A DNA stretch of 9,151 nt, from NCBI GenBank assembly GCA_947472635.1, contig CANJDY010000090.1:1-9151 (forward strand), given 5' to 3'. The notes beneath the pieces are model-generated. The model was not told the DNA's origin, made no database searches, and was given only the letters and a program-made list of their open reading frames with translations. This document shows positions 1 to 5,949 of the stretch, piece after piece (position 1 is the stretch's first letter; each line of letters starts with the position of its first letter). The stretch comes from Chitinophagaceae bacterium (GTDB lineage: Bacteria > Bacteroidota > Bacteroidia > Chitinophagales > Chitinophagaceae). The position numbers were made by a program, and so were the translations under genes.

Positions 1-668
1 GTTTAATTTGTTCTATGTTTCGGCCAAGTGACGATGCCACTGTTTTCCCTTTTCTGATTCCTTCCAATTTTTTTGCAGTAGTAAGTTTGCGCCAGGCGGC
101 TATCATGGTAAAGCAAATTTTTACAGATGTATCATTGTCAAATGAATTAAACGCTTTGGCCAATGAAGTTGAAATAGCGATAAAGAAATATGCAATTATT
201 GATCATCCTCAATATGGAAAAGTATATGCTTATGAAGTGAATGGTTTTGGAAGTTACCACTTAATGGATGATGCCAATGTGCCAAGTTTATTATCGTTGC
301 CCTATTTAAATGCGGTTAAAAATACTGATCCTGTATATATCAATACACGTAAAATGTTATTATCTGCCAATAATCCATTTTTCTTCAAGGGCAAGGCTGC
401 AGAGGGTATCGGTGGTCCGCATGCGGGTATGGATATGATTTGGCCTTTAAGTATTGTGATGCGTGGCTTAACAAGTAAGGAAGATGCTGAAATAAAGACC
501 TGTATTACTATGTTGCAGCAAACTCATGGTGCAACCGGATTCATGCATGAGTCTTTTCATAAAGATGATGCGGCTAATTTTACCCGTAAATGGTTTGCAT
601 GGGCCAATACCATTTTTGGGGAACTGCTTTGGGAAGTATATCAATCCAAGCCACATTTGCTAGTGTAG
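1..668 (+). CDS. GH125 exo-alpha-1,6-mannosidase, C-terminal part (5' end outside window)
   Basis: The reading frame is open from base 3, so the Met at base 15 is internal and the gene starts upstream; the last 221 residues are visible. Family features are clear: the RPSDDA stretch just after that Met, then GFGSYHLMDDAN, a GGPHAGMDMIWP block, and MHESFHKDD followed by a Trp-rich end. GH125 enzymes (formerly DUF1237) are metal-independent, inverting exo-alpha-1,6-mannosidases acting on N-glycan and mannan termini. By family knowledge the catalytic acid is an Asp and the base a Glu; the Asp of RPSDD and the Glu of MHESF are the likely equivalents, which I infer without an alignment. Full-length members are around 430-480 residues, so about half is missing. 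Whether it has a signal peptide cannot be seen. It lies 115 bases upstream of a GH20 hexosaminidase on the same strand, consistent with a shared glycan-degradation locus. Family assignment is firm; exact substrate is inferred. Confidence 0.93.
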   Translation, partial: LICSMFRPSDDATVFPFLIPSNFFAVVSLRQAAIMVKQIFTDVSLSNELNALANEVEIAIKKYAIIDHPQYGKVYAYEVNGFGSYHLMDDANVPSLLSLPYLNAVKNTDPVYINTRKMLLSANNPFFFKGKAAEGIGGPHAGMDMIWPLSIVMRGLTSKEDAEIKTCITMLQQTHGATGFMHESFHKDDAANFTRKWFAWANTIFGELLWEVYQSKPHLLV

Positions 669-783
669 TGATTGAATTCAAGATCCAAAAAAAATAAAAA
701 ATGCCTAAGATCTGGACTAAGCTTTTTGCACGCTTCTTACTGCTCAATAGACTAAAAGGGTGAGTATTGATTTTTAAATTAAA

Positions 784-3102
784 ATGATTATGAAACAAAT
801 TTTTACATTATTGATGTTGAGTTGCCTTTTTATTATTGCAAAGGCCCAGACAAAGGTGAATATTATACCCCAGCCGGTCAGTCTACAGGAAAAGGAGGGT
901 TATTTTATACTGGATGACAATACAACTATCCGTTGCAGTAATTCTAATAATGAATTAATGGCAGCAGCCAATTTTTTTGCAGCCTATGTGAAAAATATTT
1001 CAGGCTATGCCTTGCCGGTGAATGGTGCCAAAAAACAGTCTGTGCAGTTGGTGATTGCAAAGATGTCGGAGTTGGGAGAGGAGGGCTATCAACTCGATGT
1101 ATCTAACAATGCCATTGTCATTACCGCTAATACCAAGGAAGGTATTGTGTATGGTATGCAAACGCTGTTTCAGACGATGCCACCCATACGGACCAATGCT
1201 GTACTATCAATACCTTGTATGCTGGTTACTGACTATCCCCGTTTTAAATGGAGAGGTATGCATTTGGACGTTAGCCGTCATTTTTTTTCAACGGATGTTA
1301 TCAAGCAGTACCTTGATTTGATGGCTTCTTATAAGATGAATGTATTTCACTGGCATTTGACTGATGGGGGTGGTTGGCGTTTGGAAATTAAGAAATATCC
1401 AAAGCTTACACAACAGGCTGCCTGGCGGGTGGATGATTTAGGAAAACAATGGAATTGGGCAAGCGTACAGTTTACTGCAGATAAAGAAAAAGCTACTTAC
1501 GGTGGTTATTATACGCAGCAACAGGCCATGGAAATTGTGGCCTATGCCAAGGTTAGGAATATCACTGTGGTTCCTGAAATTGAAATGCCAGGCCATTCGG
1601 AAGCCGCCATGGCAGCATATCCTGAACTATCTTGCAGCAAGATCAATTATTTTGGTAAGCCCGGTAATTTTTTAGCCAGTAAGGTGGAAGGGAATTATTG
1701 CGCAGGTAATGATCAGGCATTTATTTTTTTACAGGATGTACTCACCGAGGTGATGACTATTTTCCCCTCAACCTACCTTCATATCGGGGGAGATGAAGTA
1801 GATAAATTCAGCTGGAAAAATTGTCTGCATTGTCAGGCAAGAATGAAGAAGGAAGGATTGAAGAATGAAAATGAATTGCAGAGTTATTTTATCAAGCGGA
1901 TTGAGCAATTTATTGTTAGTAAAAAAAGAAAAATGATTGGCTGGGATGAGATTTTGGAAGGAGGACTGGCCCCTGAAGCTACCGTGATGAGCTGGCGTGG
2001 CGAAAGCGGTGGTATAGAAGCCGCCAAGATGAAACACGAAGTAGTGATGACCCCAGGTTCACCCTGCTATTTTGATCATTATCAGGCAGGTCCAGATGGC
2101 GAACCGCTTGCTATTGGTGGATTCAATACCGTTAAAAAAGTATATGATTATGAACCTATTCCCAAAGAATTGAATGCTGCTCAGGCAAAATATGTATTGG
2201 GCGCCCAGGGAAATGTTTGGACAGAATATATTGCCACTGCAGCTCATTTGGAATACATGGTTCTTCCACGTATGCCCGCATTGGCAGAAGTATTGTGGAC
2301 TCCGGCAAAAAATAAAAATTGGGAACAATTTAATCAACGTTTACAAATATTGTTTAAAGCCTATGATCAAAAAGGATTGCATTATTCTCCAGGAAATTAT
2401 ACGGTAGGAATCCAACCGGTTTCAAAAAGTGGAAAACTCATGGTTGCCCTTACTGCAGAGGCATTGGATACAAAAATTGTATATACAACAGACGGAACTT
2501 TCCCAACGCTTCAAAGCAATCTCTATCAACAACCCATTGTTGTCAGCGAATCAATGACGATTAAAGCAATTAGCACTTTTGGTGGAAAACTAATGGGAGG
2601 TAAACCCAGTTCCCAATCATTTGTGCTACACAAAGCGATTGGGACCAATGTAGTCTATACCAATTCTGTAAATACCAACTATTTAGCTGATGGGCCCAAC
2701 TCATTGACAGATGGCGTCAGGGGTACCACTGCTGCTGGTAAGTACTGGCATGGTATTGATGAAAAAGACCTCGTTGCAACCCTTGATTTGGGTGAACAAA
2801 AATCGATTCAATCAATTAGCTTGGGTTGTCTTCAAAATTATAAAGATTGGATTTTTTTACCCCAATCAGTATCATTTGAAATTTCCACCGACGGCCTTAA
2901 TTTTACCTTATTACAAACCATTGCAAATACAATTTCCATGAATGAGGTAAATGCGTTGTTACATGATTTTACCGTTCAATTTCCTGTACAAAAAGTGAAA
3001 TGGATCAGAATTTCGGCAAAAAATATCGGGGTATGTCCAAAGGGGCATACCGGTGCGGGGCAGCCCGCCTGGATATTTGCTGATGAAATTGTAGTAAACT
3101 AA
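784..3102 (+). CDS. Secreted GH20 beta-N-acetylhexosaminidase with C-terminal accessory domains
   Basis: This 772-residue exo-enzyme should remove terminal beta-linked GlcNAc/GalNAc from glycans by substrate-assisted retaining catalysis. Residues 1-21 form a Sec signal peptide ending AKA before Gln22; Cys14 is not in a good lipobox. A GH20b-type N-terminal domain spans about 22-145 and the catalytic barrel about 150-500. Visible family landmarks are Arg165 in LDVSRHF, HWHLTD at 189-194, PEIEMPGH at 264-271, the catalytic Asp337-Glu338 pair in HIGGDEV, and pocket aromatics Trp387, Trp404 and Trp479 with Glu481. Residues about 540-617 (YTTDGT at 567-572) resemble the Fn3-like chitobiase/hexosaminidase C-terminal domain, and about 630-772 resemble an F5/8 type C (CBM32-like) module, probably for carbohydrate binding. 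The start at 784 is followed two codons later by another Met (790), which is an equally possible start and keeps the signal peptide. No Shine-Dalgarno is visible. It sits downstream of GH125, suggesting joint N-glycan trimming. Confidence 0.95.
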   Translation: MIMKQIFTLLMLSCLFIIAKAQTKVNIIPQPVSLQEKEGYFILDDNTTIRCSNSNNELMAAANFFAAYVKNISGYALPVNGAKKQSVQLVIAKMSELGEEGYQLDVSNNAIVITANTKEGIVYGMQTLFQTMPPIRTNAVLSIPCMLVTDYPRFKWRGMHLDVSRHFFSTDVIKQYLDLMASYKMNVFHWHLTDGGGWRLEIKKYPKLTQQAAWRVDDLGKQWNWASVQFTADKEKATYGGYYTQQQAMEIVAYAKVRNITVVPEIEMPGHSEAAMAAYPELSCSKINYFGKPGNFLASKVEGNYCAGNDQAFIFLQDVLTEVMTIFPSTYLHIGGDEVDKFSWKNCLHCQARMKKEGLKNENELQSYFIKRIEQFIVSKKRKMIGWDEILEGGLAPEATVMSWRGESGGIEAAKMKHEVVMTPGSPCYFDHYQAGPDGEPLAIGGFNTVKKVYDYEPIPKELNAAQAKYVLGAQGNVWTEYIATAAHLEYMVLPRMPALAEVLWTPAKNKNWEQFNQRLQILFKAYDQKGLHYSPGNYTVGIQPVSKSGKLMVALTAEALDTKIVYTTDGTFPTLQSNLYQQPIVVSESMTIKAISTFGGKLMGGKPSSQSFVLHKAIGTNVVYTNSVNTNYLADGPNSLTDGVRGTTAAGKYWHGIDEKDLVATLDLGEQKSIQSISLGCLQNYKDWIFLPQSVSFEISTDGLNFTLLQTIANTISMNEVNALLHDFTVQFPVQKVKWIRISAKNIGVCPKGHTGAGQPAWIFADEIVVN

Positions 3103-3467
3103 GGTGTTAGTTATTCTACAATCATCCAAATATGCGCAATTCGATGAGGGATTTACGTAAAAAATGGCCGTATCGATCAAACTTATCCTATTTTTATGAG
3201 GCCTGTTGGTTGATTTAACTCTTTTTTTAAGTGAAATAAAGCTAAATTACTCACCAACCAAGCTTACTAAATGCTGAATTTTCATGAAAAGAGTGGTTAA
3301 TTAGTAATAAGATTAGGATAATATTGAACTAAGTAATGATACTGGCTATTATTAATTTTAGCAATATTTAAGAAAGAAATTTTTTATCAGTTAATTTTCA
3401 AATTAATAGTAAATGGGCTAATTTTATTACCCATAACTATTCAATTGTTTTATAAATTGCAAGCTAT
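3103..3467. other. 365-base AT-rich intergenic region
   Basis: This gap separates the glycoside hydrolase genes from the duplicated cytochrome-like genes. I see no tRNA, no good protein-coding frame and no convincing Bacteroidota promoter (TTTG plus TAnnTTTG). A weak 4-bp stem (3208-3211 with 3217-3220, one G-U pair) followed by seven T's at 3222-3228 could end transcription from the GH20 gene, about 105 bases after its stop. TTGGTTG at 3206-3212 is also complementary to CAACCAA at 3255-3261, but with a 42-base loop. Near the right end is the hairpin listed separately. The promoter of the next gene must presumably lie here, since the gap is long, but I cannot place it. Confidence 0.6.
3413..3434 (+). 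promoter_or_regulatory. Small hairpin upstream of first PSCyt1-DUF1549-DUF1553 gene
   Basis: ATGGG (3413-3417) plus TAAT (3419-3422) can pair with ATTA (3426-3429) plus CCCAT (3430-3434), giving a 9-bp stem with one bulged C and a TTT loop. It ends 33 bases before the start codon. A weaker 5-bp inverted repeat (CAATT 3442-3446, AATTG 3455-3459) follows. There is no T-run directly after it, so a terminator is unlikely; it could be an operator or a leader structure. In DNA this AT-rich, short hairpins also occur by chance, and no equivalent exists before the second copy. Confidence 0.25.
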
Positions 3468-5786
3468 ATGAAATCTAAGTTTTTGATTGTAATTGCTGTA
3501 TTGCTAGCTTCTTTAGTTGGTTGGCTTTCTTGTATGCATTCTAATGGTACTGCCGCCAATAAGATGCCGGACCAAGTAAGTTACAATTTCCATATCCGCC
3601 CCATTTTGTCTGATAAATGTTTTAAGTGCCATGGGCCTGATAAAAATAAAAGGGAAGCAGGTTTACGGCTCGATATTCCCGATTCTGCTTTTGCGCCTTT
3701 AAAAGAAACGAAGGGAGCTTTTGCGTTGGTTCCTTTTAAACCGGAGGAATCAGAGGTTTACAAGCGAATATCTTCTACTGATACAGCTTATCAGATGCCT
3801 TCGTCCTCTTCCCATTTGAGTTTGCTTTCAGCCTTTGAGATTGCCCTATTTAAAAAATGGATTAATCAAGGGGCCAAATACGAGAAGCATTGGGCATTTG
3901 CTAAACCCATCAAAGCTCCTTTACCATCCATCTCTAATAAAGAACTTGCCATCAATGCGATTGATTACTTTGTTTTCAATAAACAAGAGCAAATGGGGCT
4001 TTCGCACAATGAAGTATCCGATAAGGAAAGGTTGTTGAAACGTGTATCGCTCGATCTCACTGGATTACTTCCTTCCGAAAAAATGATGGCACAATTTGCT
4101 GCCAATCAAAGTAGCAATGCTTATGAAACTGCGGTTGACCTTTTGTTTAACACACCCGCTTATGGCGAAAAAATGGCAGTTCATTGGCTTGATATAGCCC
4201 GTTATTCGGATAGTTATGGTTACCAAGATGATAATGTAAGAACCCAATGGGCCTGGCGCGATTGGGTGATTCATGCATTCAATAAAAACATTCCCTATAA
4301 CCAATTTCTTACCTGGCAGATTGCCGGAGATATGCTCCCCAATGCAACAAAGGAGCAAATGCTGGCCACCGCTTTTTTTCGTAACCATAAGTATACAGAA
4401 GAAGGAGGCATTATTCCAGAAGAATATCGAATTGGATATATTCTTGACAAAACCAAAACATTTACTAAGGGTATATTGGGATTAACTGCTGAATGTGCCC
4501 AATGCCATGATCATAAGTATGATCCGATTTCTCAAAAAGAATATTACCAAATGTTTGCGTTTTTTAATAATACGAAAGAAGTGGGTTTTGAAGGTGATGT
4601 GGGTTCATCCAAACCTGCCAAATCTCCCATATTAACTATTTCTGATGCTGACAAAAGTCTTTTGACTTTCCTTAATAAAAAAGACACCGGCAATTTATTT
4701 GTTTCTGTAATGGGAGAAAATGATACTTTACGCCGTACCTATATACTTGATCGGGGCGTGTACGATCATCCCTCTACAGAGGTTTTCCCCTCTGCTTTAA
4801 AATCAGTATTGGCCTTTGATACTATAAAAAATCAACGCAATAGGCTAGGTCTCGCTGCTTGGACAGTCAATAAAGATAATCCCCTTACCTCCAGGGTATT
4901 TGTAAATCATATTTGGCAGGAAATTTTTGGAAGAGGGTTGGTAAAAACTGCCGGAGATTTTGGCATGCAGGGAGAATTGCCTACTCATCCCGAACTGCTT
5001 GATTGGTTAGCGGTAGATTTTATGGAGCATGGCTGGGATGTCAAGCGCTTAATGAAACAGATAGTACTGTCTGCTACTTATCGCCAGTCATCGAAGGTAA
5101 AGCCCGAGAATTACAAGAAGGACCCCGAAAATATTTATCTTTCTCGTGCACCGCGTCAAAAAGTGCAAGCCGAATTTGTAAGGGATATTATTTTATCGGG
5201 CAGTGGCTTACTGGTAAACACCATTGGTGGACCAAGTGTTAAGCCTTATCAACCCAAGGGGCTTTGGGAAATGGCTAGTTCCGGTAGGGGAGAATTGAGA
5301 ACCTACAAGCAAGATAAAGGGGATGCCCTTTATCGTAGAGGAATGTATACATTTATCAAGTTAACGGTACCTCCCCCAAGTATGATATTGTTTGATGCCA
5401 GTAACCGTGATCAATGTGAAGTAAAGCGCTCTCAAACCAATACTCCTTTGCAAGCATTGATGATGATGAATGATCCTACCGTATTAGAAGCTTCCAGAGT
5501 GTTGGCTCAAAATCTAATGAAAGAAAATCTATCACCTGATCTTAAAATTAAAAAAGCTTTTCATCGCATCATTTGTAGAATACCTGGAGCGAAGGAAAAT
5601 GAAATTTTAAAAAGCTATTACGAAGACCAATTACAACAGTTTCGTCAAAAACAACTGGATGCATCCTCCACATTGCATGTAGGTGAATTTCCTTTTACGG
5701 AAAACTTAGATATGAATGCTACAGCGGCATTGATGAAAGTAATTAATATGATTTATAACATGGAAGAGGCTATTATCAAATCTTGA
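3468..5786 (+). CDS. PSCyt1-DUF1549-DUF1553 (PSD1) cytochrome-like protein, first tandem copy, putative lipoprotein
   Basis: A 772-residue envelope protein of the planctomycete-type cytochrome C / DUF1549 / DUF1553 family, whose reaction is not established. Order: hydrophobic N-terminus (about 5-21) ending at Cys22 in WLSC, a relaxed lipobox that may make it a lipoprotein; PSCyt1 domain about 37-115 with haem-binding motif CFKCH at 51-55 followed by GPDKNKREAGLRLD; DUF1549 about 164-371, ending in CAQCHDHKYDPIS with a second CxxCH at 343-347; a short linker about 372-456; DUF1553 about 457-745. There is no inserted sugar-binding or LamG-like domain, so this is the compact form. The start at 3468 gives the signal sequence directly and has no Shine-Dalgarno. 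It aligns without gaps, apart from two extra N-terminal codons, to the next gene. Unlike that copy, it has no DUF1501 gene right behind it. Function in glycan breakdown is inferred from the neighbours. Confidence 0.9.
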   Translation: MKSKFLIVIAVLLASLVGWLSCMHSNGTAANKMPDQVSYNFHIRPILSDKCFKCHGPDKNKREAGLRLDIPDSAFAPLKETKGAFALVPFKPEESEVYKRISSTDTAYQMPSSSSHLSLLSAFEIALFKKWINQGAKYEKHWAFAKPIKAPLPSISNKELAINAIDYFVFNKQEQMGLSHNEVSDKERLLKRVSLDLTGLLPSEKMMAQFAANQSSNAYETAVDLLFNTPAYGEKMAVHWLDIARYSDSYGYQDDNVRTQWAWRDWVIHAFNKNIPYNQFLTWQIAGDMLPNATKEQMLATAFFRNHKYTEEGGIIPEEYRIGYILDKTKTFTKGILGLTAECAQCHDHKYDPISQKEYYQMFAFFNNTKEVGFEGDVGSSKPAKSPILTISDADKSLLTFLNKKDTGNLFVSVMGENDTLRRTYILDRGVYDHPSTEVFPSALKSVLAFDTIKNQRNRLGLAAWTVNKDNPLTSRVFVNHIWQEIFGRGLVKTAGDFGMQGELPTHPELLDWLAVDFMEHGWDVKRLMKQIVLSATYRQSSKVKPENYKKDPENIYLSRAPRQKVQAEFVRDIILSGSGLLVNTIGGPSVKPYQPKGLWEMASSGRGELRTYKQDKGDALYRRGMYTFIKLTVPPPSMILFDASNRDQCEVKRSQTNTPLQALMMMNDPTVLEASRVLAQNLMKENLSPDLKIKKAFHRIICRIPGAKENEILKSYYEDQLQQFRQKQLDASSTLHVGEFPFTENLDMNATAALMKVINMIYNMEEAIIKS

Positions 5787-5790
5787 TTAT

Positions 5791-5824
5791 AAAAATGAAA
5801 CGGGTTAATTTGATCATTTTTTTT
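5791..5824 (+). terminator. Possible weak intrinsic terminator after first copy
   Basis: AAAAATGA (5791-5798) can pair with TCATTTTT (5814-5821) across a 15-base loop, and the T-run continues to 5824. It starts 4 bases after the stop codon of the first copy. The stem is almost all A-T and therefore weak, so termination here is only a possibility. If real, it would separate the first copy from the second copy and its DUF1501 partner. Confidence 0.25.
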
Positions 5825-5853
5825 ATCGGTGCGTAATTGTAAAATTGTACTCT

Positions 5854-5887
5854 TTTGCCTAGGTTATTTTTCAGATTTTAAATTTTG
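5854..5887 (+). promoter_or_regulatory. Candidate Bacteroidota-type promoter for second copy and DUF1501
   Basis: TTTG at 5854-5857 is followed, after 21 bases, by TAAATTTTG at 5879-5887. This resembles the Bacteroidota housekeeping pattern TTTG, about 19-21 bases, TAnnTTTG, with the final G displaced by one base. Transcription would begin near 5894, leaving a leader of about 56 bases before the start codon at 5950. The gap between copies (163 bases) is large enough for a promoter. AT-rich sequence makes chance matches likely, so confidence is limited. Confidence 0.35.
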
Positions 5888-5949
5888 TTTTGATTTATAC
5901 CGAATTGTAAAAAAGAAGTTGAAAGTAGAATGGTTAATAAGTTGTCTAT

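Noticed and set aside
724..757. Possible promoter before the GH20 gene (TTTG at 725-728)
   Set aside because: The matching -7 position reads TAGACTAA, only about half of TAnnTTTG; not supportable.
111..807. Shared 15-base near-repeat (AARCAAATTTTTACA) at 111-125 and 793-807
   Set aside because: Both lie in coding sequence for KQIFT in unrelated contexts; too short and AT-rich to be meaningful.
2959..3180. Antisense 73-aa ORF across the end of the GH20 gene
   Set aside because: Mostly a shadow of the strongly supported GH20 frame, with no family features.
3132..3218. 28-codon ORF (MRNSMRDLRKKW...) in the intergenic region
   Set aside because: Short, no ribosome binding site, no recognisable motif and flanked by AT-rich DNA; expected by chance.
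3206..3261. Inverted repeat TTGGTTG / CAACCAA
   Set aside because: Seven bases with a 42-base loop in AT-rich DNA; not a credible terminator or mobile-element end.
4065..4388. Antisense 107-aa ORF inside the first PSD1 gene
   Set aside because: Lies entirely within a well-conserved coding frame and reads as low-quality protein with no motif.
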